DNA of 64,000 nucleotides. Source: Bacteroides fragilis NCTC 9343 (GTDB lineage: Bacteria; Bacteroidota; Bacteroidia; Bacteroidales; Bacteroidaceae). The stretch covers positions 2,790,001 through 2,854,000 of the forward strand of contig NC_003228.3 in assembly GCF_000025985.1 (NCBI RefSeq). The letters are read 5' to 3'. The translations under genes were made by a program, and so were the position numbers. Every line of letters starts with the position of its first letter. The stretch's first letter is position 1. The notes beneath the pieces were generated by a model. That model did not search any database. It saw only the letters and a list, made by a program, of their open reading frames with translations, and was not told where the DNA came from. Shown here one piece after another: positions 16,008-25,145 of the stretch.

Positions 16008-16907
16008 ATGAATAAAAAAAATAACCATATGGACGGATATAGCTTAACAGAAAAGATGCGTAAAGCACGCAGACGTAATCGGCTAACCGCTACCGAACAG
16101 GCACTGTTCTACGAATTAGTTGCCGTTTGTAATAGCGAGGGCTGGGAGGACGTTTTCAGTTGCTCTAACATCGAACTATGCTTCAGCCTGAATATCGACG
16201 AGAAGACCCTTATCCGGGCGCGTTTATCCCTGATTAATGCGGGACTGGTTTATTATAAATCAGGAAAAGGCAAACGGTCGGTCGGTTCATACTCTTTCTG
16301 CAGGAAATTTAAAGACGATCCTCCGAAAAAGGATCAGACTACCGGAGATATTCCAGTAGTTCCGCCAGCCCAAAAGCCAGTAGATGCGCCAGCCGATCAG
16401 CCAGGAGATGTGCCAGTAGATGCGCCAGCCGATGCGCCAGACTATAATAAAACAAAAACTAAAACTAAAACAGATTTCCCTCCCTCTTCCGCGCATGAGG
16501 GGAAAATATCCGGAATCGATCTTTTTCTGGACAAGTCTTTAACGGAATGTTACCAGGAACTGCGAACAAATATCCCGTGGATGGAGCAATTCTGCATGAA
16601 CATCCGTCTGGATTACCCGGATTTCAGCCCGGAGCTGTTTTATGAATTTCTGGACAGGTTCTTCCGTAGGCTCCAAAACGGAGGAGAGACAACTAAGTCC
16701 CCCAGGGATGCCATGTCACACTTCGCAAACTGGTTGAATATTGAACTTGAAAAATTAAAAAAAGATGGAAGTAGAACTAGTAAAAACCACCCTGCATGCG
16801 GTTCTGAGCCCGTCTCAGTTACAGAAACCCTGTGTCCGAAAGAAGGAGCTGACGCCTCTCCAGATCTCGTTAAAAACTGGATCGACGGCCTCTCAATTGG
16901 TGGATGA
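16008..16907 (+). CDS. Phage replication-type winged-helix protein
   Basis: The 299-residue protein has an N-terminal winged-helix region (about 10-100: RNRLTATEQALFYELVAVCN, FSLNIDEKTLIRARLSLINAGLVYY). A Pro/Ala/Asp repeat linker follows (about 118-150, PVDAPADQPGDVPVDAP), then a C-terminal helical domain (about 165-255). This layout is that of DnaD/phage O-like replication initiators, which bind the origin and recruit the helicase. Its last 143 bases overlap the next gene in another frame. No helicase loader is identified in the phage, so it may use the host DnaB. Confidence 0.65.
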   Translation: MNKKNNHMDGYSLTEKMRKARRRNRLTATEQALFYELVAVCNSEGWEDVFSCSNIELCFSLNIDEKTLIRARLSLINAGLVYYKSGKGKRSVGSYSFCRKFKDDPPKKDQTTGDIPVVPPAQKPVDAPADQPGDVPVDAPADAPDYNKTKTKTKTDFPPSSAHEGKISGIDLFLDKSLTECYQELRTNIPWMEQFCMNIRLDYPDFSPELFYEFLDRFFRRLQNGGETTKSPRDAMSHFANWLNIELEKLKKDGSRTSKNHPACGSEPVSVTETLCPKEGADASPDLVKNWIDGLSIGG

Positions 16908-17613
16908 ATGGGGCGGGACAATTGCCCAACTGAACATGGGCGCCCCACTTTACGATGTCGCCGCAAACGGAGAAATCCCTACATTGGCTGATGTGGGTGT
17001 GGTCTTCGGTAATTCGACATCCGTTCGGATTATCACAAGCCATCTGGAATCCGTTCTGAAGTACGCCGGCGTTGAATTGAGCCGCGAGCAGATGGCGGAA
17101 ACCGCGCTGGCGATGCTTTCAGGATACTGGTTCCTGAACCTGGCCGAGCTCTGCATTTTCTTTACCCGCCTTAAGGACGGAAGTTGCGGGCAGCTTGTCT
17201 GGGGAAAGAGCCTAAACAATCAGGCGGTCATGGTCGCCCTATCGGATTTCTGCAAGGAACGCCGTGAAGTGATCATTCGCAAAGAGACAGAGCGGATAGC
17301 CCGGGCTGTGGAAAAAGGCTTTTCCAGAACGGAGGATTTTGCCGCCGGTATTGTGTTGGGCGTACAGGGTATAGCTGTGAAACGTGAACGGGCCAAGGCC
17401 GACTTTAATGCTTTTTTGGAGTTTTTCCCCTGTCTGCCATCAGGATATGACCCGATAGCCTTATGGAAAGCCTGGGGCGGTGATCCGGATGCCATCAACT
17501 TACTCTTCGGCAACAATCCTCCCGGAGTGGAAGCGGCGGCGGAATCTGTCGGCAGATACCTGTGTGATTACAATGTCTATCAGGCCCGTGTAAAGGCCAA
17601 AGCCTCCTTGTAA
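16765..17613 (+). CDS. DUF6633-like phage protein
   Basis: The 282-residue protein has a region ILSGYWFLNLAELCIFFTRLKDG (about 115-138) and a following helix that I associate with a Bacteroidetes phage family next to replication genes. A late domain ends NLLFGNNPPGVEAAAESVGRYL. The ATG at 16765 lies inside the replication gene, giving a 143-base out-of-frame overlap. A later start is possible, though the N-terminal text from ELTPLQISLKTGS looks genuine. Possibly a replication accessory factor. Confidence 0.6.
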   Translation: MEVELVKTTLHAVLSPSQLQKPCVRKKELTPLQISLKTGSTASQLVDEWGGTIAQLNMGAPLYDVAANGEIPTLADVGVVFGNSTSVRIITSHLESVLKYAGVELSREQMAETALAMLSGYWFLNLAELCIFFTRLKDGSCGQLVWGKSLNNQAVMVALSDFCKERREVIIRKETERIARAVEKGFSRTEDFAAGIVLGVQGIAVKRERAKADFNAFLEFFPCLPSGYDPIALWKAWGGDPDAINLLFGNNPPGVEAAAESVGRYLCDYNVYQARVKAKASL

Positions 17614-17616
17614 ACC

Positions 17617-17802
17617 ATGAAAGTCGTCATCTATTGGCAGAAGAAATCCACCGCCCACCATCGCCGACGGATCCGTGACAGATTCAGGCTTCCCGAGGGT
17701 ATGACCATTAACGGTGAAACTCCCGCCGATGTGAGGCCGGAGGATATGAAGGAACTACAGACCCTGGAAGAAATGGGTTATATCAAATTAAGAAACAAGT
17801 AA
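17617..17802 (+). CDS. Small phage protein (61 aa)
   Basis: Basic, Arg/His-rich start (YWQKKSTAHHRRRIRDRF) and acidic C-terminus. It follows the previous stop by 3 bases. Function unknown. Confidence 0.5.
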   Translation: MKVVIYWQKKSTAHHRRRIRDRFRLPEGMTINGETPADVRPEDMKELQTLEEMGYIKLRNK

Positions 17803-17820
17803 AAACAAAAACATCAACTT

Positions 17821-18312
17821 ATGATAACCACGAAAATAACAGTAGAGCCGCACTTGGCTCAATATTGCTATGCCAAATATTCTTCCGATCCGGAAGGCAG
17901 TATGCCCGTCCGCTTTGCGGACCATCTGGATGTTTACCATCTGGTTTATAACCTGCTGGAAAAACGCCCGGTTAACTGTCCCCGGGATAATGGCAATCTT
18001 GAGATCGTCTTGCCGGACCGCAGGCAAGGTGACGTCCCCGGTGGCAAATCCCCGGAGCGTTTCAACTACTTGGGCCAGCGCAGCCAGGGTATCATCAATA
18101 AGAAGCTAAAGCTGATGATGCGCGCCGAGCTCCATGACTTTATTGACGAGAACAAGCACCGGTTCGGTATCGACCAGCTTCAGTCAGTCCACTGCTTTAT
18201 GAAGAAGTACTGCATTGACAGCTTAAGCGAGGACGCGCTCCTGAAAGATTACCAACGTTGGCGTGACCGGGTAAGACGTTCCAGCCTTAAGCGGCCCTAC
18301 AAGAAAAAGTAG
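17821..18312 (+). CDS. Unidentified basic phage protein, end of early operon
   Basis: A 163-residue protein with a beta-rich N-terminus (TTKITVEPHLAQYCYAKY) and a helical, very basic C-terminus (YQRWRDRVRRSSLKRPYKKK). It is the last gene before the 11-bp repeat array and late operon, the position of late-gene regulators in many phages. A transcription role is therefore possible, but no HTH is certain. Confidence 0.55.
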   Translation: MITTKITVEPHLAQYCYAKYSSDPEGSMPVRFADHLDVYHLVYNLLEKRPVNCPRDNGNLEIVLPDRRQGDVPGGKSPERFNYLGQRSQGIINKKLKLMMRAELHDFIDENKHRFGIDQLQSVHCFMKKYCIDSLSEDALLKDYQRWRDRVRRSSLKRPYKKK

Positions 18313-18364
18313 CATATATTTCACCTACCAAGCGTAGTTAATTGTCCTTTTTAGGAGGTAAAAT

Positions 18365-18408
18365 TGACGGAAAAATGACGGAATTTTGACGGAATTTTGA
18401 CGGAAAAA
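18365..18408. repeat. Four tandem 11-bp repeats before the late operon
   Basis: TGACGG starts at 18365, 18376, 18387 and 18398, exactly 11 bases apart. The units are TGACGGAAAAA, TGACGGAATTT, TGACGGAATTT, TGACGGAAAAA. They lie between the early and late blocks, 35 bases upstream of the first late gene. The spacing of one helical turn suggests cooperative protein binding (late activator or iteron). Confidence 0.75.
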
Positions 18409-18442
18409 TGCGGAGAATTTGAAAATCAATAAGTTATACAAT

Positions 18443-18874
18443 ATGAAAACAATAAAAAGACCCTATACCCCCGTTTGTGATCTGGAGTTGGTTCCGGTGG
18501 AGTGTATCGGTGATTTTGCAGTCATCCTGCCGCGCGCTTTTATTGCCGTGCGGGATGGTTCTTATCGCATTCCTGTTATTCCGGGATCATTCACTCCCGG
18601 AGTCGAATCCGAGCAGGCGGATTCAGGAACTATATATTATAATGTAGGGCATACGTTCGAGGTTGCCTTGACAGGGCCGGACAGCCAGGAGCTGTTGTCT
18701 GCCTTGAGCCTTCAGGATCTGGTGGCCATTTATACGAATGAAGCGGGAGAGCGTATTGTTTCAGGCAGCCCGCAAACACCACTTAAACTTACTTTTTCCA
18801 TTGTTTCGGGCAAATACCAGTGCAAGTTATCCGGTAAGCAGGTTTATATCGAGGCCTATCACAGTCCTTTCTAA
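18443..18874 (+). CDS. First late gene, unknown structural or assembly protein
   Basis: The 143-residue product from ATG 18443 (MKTIKRPYTPVCDLELVPVE) is beta-rich and has no signal peptide. An in-frame start 8 codons upstream (18419) is less likely. It lies just before the prohead protease gene, so a head-assembly role is plausible. Confidence 0.55.
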   Translation: MKTIKRPYTPVCDLELVPVECIGDFAVILPRAFIAVRDGSYRIPVIPGSFTPGVESEQADSGTIYYNVGHTFEVALTGPDSQELLSALSLQDLVAIYTNEAGERIVSGSPQTPLKLTFSIVSGKYQCKLSGKQVYIEAYHSPF

Positions 18875-18914
18875 AGGATTTGCAAAAGGTTTCTTTTGCA
18901 TTAAAAAAGAAACC

Positions 18915-19775
18915 GTGGATAAGATTCAGCAATTTTTTTTCGATAAGTGGGCCATTGAGGAAAGGAGATACCACCAGCTCCTTTCCATTCTGTTGCCCGG
19001 TCTGAAAAACGGCAACCTGGCGTCGGTGGAACAATATCTGGGGGCCAAGCGTATAGAGGCCTATGCCGCCGTCCCTTATGTAGCCGGCCGATGGGAGCTG
19101 GATGACGCCTCCCTCCCTCAAGGAGCGGTAGTGGTGCTTACCTGTGAAGGCGTGCTGTATAGCTGGGAGACCTACCGGCTGGAGAGATATATTTCCGCCG
19201 CGATGGCCAACGACCGCATATCGGGTGTCGTTCTGTTTGTGAACGGGCCCGGAGGTATGATTACGCGTGTGGATGTCCTGGAAAAGCTTATACGGCAGTC
19301 CCCCAAACCCATAGTGGCCTATATCACGGGCGTATGCGCTTCGGCGCATTTCTGGTTCGTTTCCGCATGCGCACGCAGATTCGTCTCCTCGCCCATGGAT
19401 GAAATCGGCTCCTGCGGGGTGGTCTACACTTTCCAGAGTTTCAAGGAGTATTACGCGCAAATGGGGATTGAGATCGAGGACATTTACCCCGACAGTGCGG
19501 ACCTGAAGAACCGCGCCTATCGCGACAAGGAGGAAAAGCAGGATGACACCTTAATTAAAGAGAACCTGTCGTTTTACCACCATCTTTTTGCGCAGGCCAT
19601 CGCCCGAAATCTGGGAGTGAAGTATGACGCGCAGGATCCCCTGTTCAGAGGGCAGACTTTCTTTGCCGATACGGCACTGGCCAAGGGGTATGTGGATGCC
19701 TACGGAAGCCTGGAGGATGCCATCCTGTGGGTAGCCGCCCAGAAAACCGTAAAGCGGGCTAACAAGATGATTTAA
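18915..19775 (+). CDS. S49-family prohead protease
   Basis: From GTG 18915 the product has 286 residues. The SppA/ClpP-like fold is seen in GVVLFVNGPGGMI (about 104-116), the nucleophile region GVCASAHFWF with Ser143, and Lys198 in DSADLKNRAYRD. The Ser/Lys spacing matches short S49 peptidases. Placed directly upstream of the capsid gene, it should cleave the capsid scaffold domain during head maturation. The frame is open upstream to 18738, so the start codon is uncertain. Confidence 0.8.
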   Translation: MDKIQQFFFDKWAIEERRYHQLLSILLPGLKNGNLASVEQYLGAKRIEAYAAVPYVAGRWELDDASLPQGAVVVLTCEGVLYSWETYRLERYISAAMANDRISGVVLFVNGPGGMITRVDVLEKLIRQSPKPIVAYITGVCASAHFWFVSACARRFVSSPMDEIGSCGVVYTFQSFKEYYAQMGIEIEDIYPDSADLKNRAYRDKEEKQDDTLIKENLSFYHHLFAQAIARNLGVKYDAQDPLFRGQTFFADTALAKGYVDAYGSLEDAILWVAAQKTVKRANKMI

Positions 19776-19801
19776 TACTCACTATAAAAGTAAATTTGTT
19801 T

Positions 19802-22018
19802 ATGAAAAATTATTTCGCATCATTTATTCCGGCCGTAAAGGCCATTCTGGGTATCGAGGCCTGGAGTAAGGACGCCGACAAGAAAGACGCGTTACTGGAA
19901 GAGCAAAAGCAGAAACTTAAGGCATTGAATTTCAATGATACCTTTATCAATGGCTTTTGTGAGGCCCTGAAGGATGGATTCCCGGAGGATTCTTCCCGCA
20001 AGGACGGGGATTCGGGCACGAAAGGCAGTGGTCCTGACCCCAATACCTCCAACGCAGTAATACAAGGATTACTGGCTGATATGACTGCCAAGCTGGTTAC
20101 GGCCCAGGAGGAAATCGCCGTGCTTACCAAAGAGAAAGGGGAACTTTCACAGGAGGTATCCGCCAAACAAACAGAAATCACCGGTTTGCAGACCAAGATC
20201 CAGACCCTTTCCGGCCTTGCGGAGCAGGACGGGGGAAAAGGCTCCCAGCATGCACGTCTGGAACCGGATGCTAAAGATATTGTTATGAATTGGGATGACG
20301 AAAAACAACTGGGCGGCCTCTCGGGGGAGATGTTCGCAATGGACCGCCCTTATAACCAGCGCCTGCGCGCAGAGATGCTTTACCGCAAGGGGTTGACCGT
20401 TCAGGTGCCCACTGCCAGTTCGATCGATTACTCCCGCCTGAAAGAGGACCTGGGAGCCTTCTACCGCATCCCCTGGCAGGAGCGTTTACAGTCTTTCCTG
20501 ACCCTGCTTCCTTCCATCGAGAGTATTTTCCCGCTGGAATCGGGATATCAGGACCTGGCCGTGCTGACAAACATCTGGTTGGGTGAGTTCTCCCAGGCTG
20601 ACAATACCGCCAGTGATTTCGACAATGTAACGAAAGGCAATTACGAGTTCGACAATGAAACGCTGCGCATGTCGAGCGTCATGTTCGCGCATAAGTTCAA
20701 AGACCTCAAGGCACTTGAAAAATCATGGATCGGTTCTTATAACAAGGAGGGGTCGCAGGTCATCAAATGGTCGTTCATCGAGTACATTCTGGCCGAGACT
20801 GCCAAAAAGCTGCACAATGAACGCGAACAGCGACGTATTAACGGCGTCCGTAAAGAACCGGACCTGAACAAGCCCGGACGTGCGATGGAGGCTGCCGACG
20901 GGCTGTACGAATTCCTGGGCAAGAAGGTGAACGGACACATTGACATCAATAACGGCAAACTGGTTTACCAGGTAAAACCCTTTGAACTGGGTACCCTTTC
21001 TCCTGAAAATATCGGTGAGAAGATTTACCTGGGCACCTCCATGATCCCTGCGGTCCTGCGCGACTCGGGTTCCCTGGCCCTGTATATGCCCTCACACATG
21101 GTCGTGTGGTACCATAAATACAATGAGATGCACTATGGCCAGAACCAGGACTATAAGGCGGGTATCATGTTTGTGAAGGAGTATCCGTCCGTGAAGCTCA
21201 TACCGGTTCCCAACGCTGACAACCACCACCGCATCTTCTGGACTATGGAGGGTAACATACACCTGTTCGAGCACCAGAGCGGCGAAATGACCCGGTTCAA
21301 CATCGAGCAGCAGGACTGGACGCTGAAGGTATGGAGTAACTGGAAAGAGTCCGTGTGGGCTTATGCCGTCGGATTCAAATACACTAAAAAGGAAGATATG
21401 GACTATACCCGGCAGATGATCTTCTGCAACGAGTACGACCGCCCGGCTTCCTATTTCGTGGAAGCTGACAAGGACGCCCAGCCATCGGCCGGCTCCCATA
21501 CCTCGATCGTGACGGCCGGCAATACGAACCTTTTGGCAATTACCGACATTGAGAATGCCGAGGTCGGGAGTGTCATTACCCTGAAATGCGGAAGCGTGAA
21601 CAAGGGGGTAAAGATTGACAAGAGCGGTAAATTCGACCTGATCTCCGCGGCCTGGGAACCCAAGAAAGGCGATATGATCCGCCTGATGAAACGCCAGGAC
21701 GGGAAATTCATCGAACTGGGCCGTGAGACGGGAGCTACGGGAGCCCTTCAATTCCCGGATGATAAAGCAACGCCATCGCTTAAGGGAGGTGACGTCTTCG
21801 TAACGGGAGCCAACACAACTCCTACCGCAATAACGAATTTTACTGACGCTGTTCCCGGCAAGACCTATACCATTCATGGAAATGGGGATAAGAATGCCAG
21901 CACGATTGCTGCGGGAGGCAACTTTGTGCTTACCTCAGGGATGACCCTTGGTACGGGGAAATTCATCAGGCTGGTAAAGGCTGATGACGGAAAATTCTAT
22001 GAAGTGGCCCGCGGCTGA
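19802..22018 (+). CDS. Major capsid protein with built-in scaffold and two C-terminal modules
   Basis: The 738-residue protein starts with a helical scaffold-like region (about 1-160) that includes a coiled coil (about 88-140: LVTAQEEIAVLTKEKGELSQEV), as in HK97-type delta domains. A capsid-sized core follows (about 165-560). The C-terminus holds two copies of a beta module of about 80 residues, ending GKFIELGR and GKFYEVARG. Those modules are probably surface decoration domains. Preceding S49 protease and following terminator fit a highly expressed capsid gene. The call rests on context and architecture. Confidence 0.65.
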   Translation: MKNYFASFIPAVKAILGIEAWSKDADKKDALLEEQKQKLKALNFNDTFINGFCEALKDGFPEDSSRKDGDSGTKGSGPDPNTSNAVIQGLLADMTAKLVTAQEEIAVLTKEKGELSQEVSAKQTEITGLQTKIQTLSGLAEQDGGKGSQHARLEPDAKDIVMNWDDEKQLGGLSGEMFAMDRPYNQRLRAEMLYRKGLTVQVPTASSIDYSRLKEDLGAFYRIPWQERLQSFLTLLPSIESIFPLESGYQDLAVLTNIWLGEFSQADNTASDFDNVTKGNYEFDNETLRMSSVMFAHKFKDLKALEKSWIGSYNKEGSQVIKWSFIEYILAETAKKLHNEREQRRINGVRKEPDLNKPGRAMEAADGLYEFLGKKVNGHIDINNGKLVYQVKPFELGTLSPENIGEKIYLGTSMIPAVLRDSGSLALYMPSHMVVWYHKYNEMHYGQNQDYKAGIMFVKEYPSVKLIPVPNADNHHRIFWTMEGNIHLFEHQSGEMTRFNIEQQDWTLKVWSNWKESVWAYAVGFKYTKKEDMDYTRQMIFCNEYDRPASYFVEADKDAQPSAGSHTSIVTAGNTNLLAITDIENAEVGSVITLKCGSVNKGVKIDKSGKFDLISAAWEPKKGDMIRLMKRQDGKFIELGRETGATGALQFPDDKATPSLKGGDVFVTGANTTPTAITNFTDAVPGKTYTIHGNGDKNASTIAAGGNFVLTSGMTLGTGKFIRLVKADDGKFYEVARG

Positions 22019-22028
22019 TAATTTATCA

Positions 22029-22055
22029 CCAGGGGGGGGATCCCCCCTGGTTTTT
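22029..22055 (+). terminator. Intrinsic terminator after the capsid gene
   Basis: CCAGGGGGG pairs with CCCCCCTGG (22029-22050) and is followed by TTTTT. It would reduce readthrough so that capsid transcripts exceed those of downstream genes. Confidence 0.85.
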
Positions 22056-22077
22056 CATCACTTAAAAATCGAGATAT

Positions 22078-22896
22078 ATGAATAATTACGTTAAGACTTC
22101 CGTTCCCAGACCGGTGGGCAATCCCGGAAACGGTATCAACCCCAAAGACGTGCTCACCCTGATCGACATCGACGATCTGGTCTATTTCCCTCCCCGTGAC
22201 GGTGCCGGAGTGGTGCTGGAGGATGACATCGTGGTAAAGCCGTCGGCTTACTCCACGGACTTGTATTTAACTCCCGGTACTGTGGAGCTGAGCTCCAACG
22301 GTGAAGGGGAAACCGACGCCAAGGGCTTCACCCCTTCGGTTAAGGGAAAACATCCGGGTAACAAACAGGAGGTTCGTGAGTTCAAGACCAACTGGCTGGG
22401 ACGCCACTGCATAGCTATCCTGCAATACTGCAACGGGCAGGATCCGGATATCCTGGGTTCCCCTTGCAACCCTTTGGAAATGTCGGTCAATTATACCGGA
22501 AATAAAGACGGCAACGCCTCGGAGTTCACCTTCACGCAGATAAGCAAAGGAGACGATATCGGTATCTATAAAGGCACCATCCCACACGAAGAGCCGGTGG
22601 CGACTGTTCCCGCATCGGCAACGGAAATTCCCTTTAAAGGCCGCGGGCAGTACCAGCTAAGCGCCGGAGCGGCCAAGATCGCTACCATCAAAGGAGCCAA
22701 ACACGGCGACCTGTTCACCCTGCTCGGGGTGGTGTCCGGCGTAGCTCCTACAATCGAAAAGGCAGGACAGACAGCCTTCATGCTGAAAAACGGAAAGACG
22801 TTCACCGCTTCACCGGGCAGCCAGATTACTTTCAAGGCCTTCGATACCGGCGGGGGAGCCATCCAGTGTGTGGAACAGTCGAGATTCGAGGTTTAA
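22078..22896 (+). CDS. Probable major tail-tube protein with C-terminal beta module
   Basis: The 272-residue protein has a central region resembling tail-tube proteins (about 95-170: FKTNWLGRHCIAILQYCNGQDPDILGSPCNPLEMSVNYTG, then an EFTFTQ strand). A C-terminal domain (about 190-272, YQLSAGAAKIATIKGAKHGD... SQITFKAFDTGG) resembles the capsid's C-terminal modules. It stands between two terminators, which fits an abundant structural protein. It could instead be a head decoration protein; the position among head genes leaves this open. Confidence 0.45.
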   Translation: MNNYVKTSVPRPVGNPGNGINPKDVLTLIDIDDLVYFPPRDGAGVVLEDDIVVKPSAYSTDLYLTPGTVELSSNGEGETDAKGFTPSVKGKHPGNKQEVREFKTNWLGRHCIAILQYCNGQDPDILGSPCNPLEMSVNYTGNKDGNASEFTFTQISKGDDIGIYKGTIPHEEPVATVPASATEIPFKGRGQYQLSAGAAKIATIKGAKHGDLFTLLGVVSGVAPTIEKAGQTAFMLKNGKTFTASPGSQITFKAFDTGGGAIQCVEQSRFEV

Positions 22897-22944
22897 TGCC
22901 CTTAGGATTGTATGATGGTCTGATATCAAGACCATTCCACTTTC

Positions 22945-22994
22945 AGGCAATTGCCTTGTTTTCCCTTTACGGGGCAAGGCAATTGCCTTTTTTC
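22945..22994. terminator. Palindrome pair AGGCAATTGCCT forming a terminator
   Basis: Two copies of the perfect palindrome AGGCAATTGCCT (22945-22956, 22977-22988) are separated by 20 bases and followed by TTTTTT. Together they can form one long hairpin. The same 12-mer recurs as a second pair at 26821 and 26935. Confidence 0.75.
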
Positions 22995-23056
22995 AGTCCT
23001 TTGTACCGCAGCCGGTATCGGGTATCTTTACGGCGTATCATTTAAAATTCAATTCA

Positions 23057-23992
23057 ATGAAAGAGCAAATCATTTCCTATTTAGAAGGACCGCGTGATTA
23101 CTCCCAAGGGGTAGCCCTGTATGATCAGTTCGGTCCCAACCGCATGCTGAAGGCCAAGTTCCGGCAGCTCGGGGAGTGTGAGATGACAAGGGGCACCCTT
23201 ATCGAGGAGCTGCGCAAGCTTTCCGGCATGAGCGAGGCGGAATTTGCCGGCATGCACAGGAAGGCGCACCATATTCCGTCGAAGGCGGAACAGCCTGTCA
23301 GCCCTGCCCCTGTCAGGATGTATGCGGACGACCTGCTTATCGCCCTTGCCTCACGCCTGGGGGTAACGGTGGAAAAACTGGTAAGCGACGATTTTGTAAA
23401 AGAGCGGCTCTCCCAAAGTCCGGATACGGAGCAGGTGCGGGGTCTGAAGGAAGAACTCGAAAACGCACAAAGCAAGTACTCGGAGGCACCGGAAACCGTC
23501 CGTAAGGCCATCCGTTTCCGGGAGGAGTTTCCATTCCTGAGACAACCTGACTGTCCGGACGAACTCAAGGTGCTCGTAGCGGACATGTTCTCCGCTTATG
23601 ACCTCTATCGGGAAAGCCACCGCATGCTGGTCGAGACACCGGATGACGTGGCCACCGGGGAGACTTACCTTTGGGCTAAAACGGTCGTGGAGAACTTCCT
23701 GGAGAACCGCCAAATGTGGGAAGAGTTGGAGTATTATAAGAATAACGGAGAAATCCTCGGAAAGGCGCAGGCCATGCGGCAGGCCAGGGAGAAACAGGAA
23801 ATCTCCTCCCTGACGGACCTGGAACTGTCCAAGCAGCTGGGTAATGCCAAGTCTAACATATCCAAGGGAAAAAACGAACTCGAAAAGGCACCGGATGAAG
23901 AAAAGAGGGCCAAGGCCATGGAGAAGACCCTCAAATGGACGGAACGCAAAAATCTGCTGGAGGCTGAAATGGAATCCAGAAAAAAAAACTGA
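23057..23992 (+). CDS. Unidentified phage protein upstream of terminase
   Basis: A 311-residue, mostly helical protein with coiled coils in the middle (about 125-145) and near the end (about 245-305: LSKQLGNAKSNISKGKNELEKA). No catalytic motif. Position before the terminase genes suggests a head or packaging role. Confidence 0.6.
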   Translation: MKEQIISYLEGPRDYSQGVALYDQFGPNRMLKAKFRQLGECEMTRGTLIEELRKLSGMSEAEFAGMHRKAHHIPSKAEQPVSPAPVRMYADDLLIALASRLGVTVEKLVSDDFVKERLSQSPDTEQVRGLKEELENAQSKYSEAPETVRKAIRFREEFPFLRQPDCPDELKVLVADMFSAYDLYRESHRMLVETPDDVATGETYLWAKTVVENFLENRQMWEELEYYKNNGEILGKAQAMRQAREKQEISSLTDLELSKQLGNAKSNISKGKNELEKAPDEEKRAKAMEKTLKWTERKNLLEAEMESRKKN

Positions 23993-24039
23993 TTTTTCAT
24001 CGCCGGAGGCTGGAAATCAAAAGGGCCTCCTGGCTGAAA

Positions 24040-24153
24040 ATGGGGACCCGTTACCTTCATCCCTGCGACCGCAGTGAAGCGGGCATGCAGGCACGAAAAC
24101 TGGATAACGAGATCCTCTCTTGTAATAACCGTTTAATGAATTTATATGAATAA
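24040..24153 (+). CDS. Possible small ORF (37 aa)
   Basis: ATG 24040 opens a 37-residue frame (MGTRYLHPCDRSEAGMQ...) that overlaps the next start by 8 bases and fills the gap between two packaging-region genes. Coding status is uncertain. Confidence 0.3.
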   Translation: MGTRYLHPCDRSEAGMQARKLDNEILSCNNRLMNLYE

Positions 24154-24487
24154 TATGGAGCGTTTGCCGGCGGACACCTTTTTCCTGGACCTTGAACTCC
24201 GCCAGGAGGTGGAGCGCATGGCCTCCCTGGGATATGCTCCGGACGATATCGCCTCTTATCTGGGGCTGGATGCGGAGATCTTTGTCTTTGACGCCGGAAG
24301 GGAAGGGACCACCGTGTATTCCCTTATGCGCCAGGGAGCATTGAAGGCCGGGGCCGGAGTGGAGCTAAAACTGCAAGAACAGGCACTGTCAGGGGATTTG
24401 GATGCCATGGAACTGCTGGAGAAAGTGCGTAGTCGCAGGAGTTTTGAAATAATAGTGAAGCAAATCGATGAAGACGAATTTGGTTAA
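24146..24487 (+). CDS. Small protein of the terminase cluster
   Basis: The 113-residue protein has a putative HTH region (about 14-38: LRQEVERMASLGYAPDDIASYLGL), like phage terminase small subunits that recognise the packaging site. The next gene overlaps its end by 20 bases. Either this or the following gene could be TerS. Confidence 0.5.
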   Translation: MNNMERLPADTFFLDLELRQEVERMASLGYAPDDIASYLGLDAEIFVFDAGREGTTVYSLMRQGALKAGAGVELKLQEQALSGDLDAMELLEKVRSRRSFEIIVKQIDEDEFG

Positions 24488-25145
24488 GCCCTCGAGGGTG
24501 GATTTTGAAAAAGCGGATATCGGACAGATAGGGCGTATCCTCGCCACCGGTGATCTGGACTCGCTTCCCGAGGAGCAGCGGGCGTATTACGACCTGATGG
24601 AGATGGTGCGCGGACTGCGTGCCCGTATGAGGTATAACGGGAAGGTGATTACAAAAGCCGGGATCATCCGGCTGCTCAAGTCTGAGGTATACGGGCTTTC
24701 CGACTGGATGGCACGGCAGGTATACGCCGACTCCGTCAATTTCTTCTACAGCCAGGAAAACATACGCCCGCAGGCTTTTGCCAACCTCTATGCCGAAAAA
24801 CTGGAGAAGTGGGCCGATTCCATGTTCCTGACGGGCAAGGGGGAGGAAGCCTCCCGGATACTCGAGCGGGCGGCCAGGCTCCGGTTGCGCTTCGCATGTG
24901 ACGAACAGGAGATACCCCAGGAACTTTTAAACAGGAAACCCGTGGTGATCTATACATGTGACCGGTCCGATATGGGTGTTCCGGATACGGACCGCAAGGA
25001 GCTGGAGGCGTTCATCGACTCCATTCCCGAGGTACCTTCCGTGGTACGTGAGAGGGTAAAGGAGGATGCACGCATAAAGAAGTTTGACCTGAAAAAAAGG
25101 ATGTTGGAAGATGCGGAAGAGTTCGGAGGGCAGGATGCACAATAA
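24468..25145 (+). CDS. Candidate terminase small subunit
   Basis: The 225-residue protein contains a possible HTH (GKVITKAGIIRLLKSEVYGLSDWMARQV, about 52-80) and a helical body. It lies directly before, and overlaps, the large terminase gene, which is the normal TerS position. TerS binds pac/cos DNA and stimulates the TerL ATPase. Sequence evidence is weak. Confidence 0.5.
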   Translation: MKTNLVKPSRVDFEKADIGQIGRILATGDLDSLPEEQRAYYDLMEMVRGLRARMRYNGKVITKAGIIRLLKSEVYGLSDWMARQVYADSVNFFYSQENIRPQAFANLYAEKLEKWADSMFLTGKGEEASRILERAARLRLRFACDEQEIPQELLNRKPVVIYTCDRSDMGVPDTDRKELEAFIDSIPEVPSVVRERVKEDARIKKFDLKKRMLEDAEEFGGQDAQ

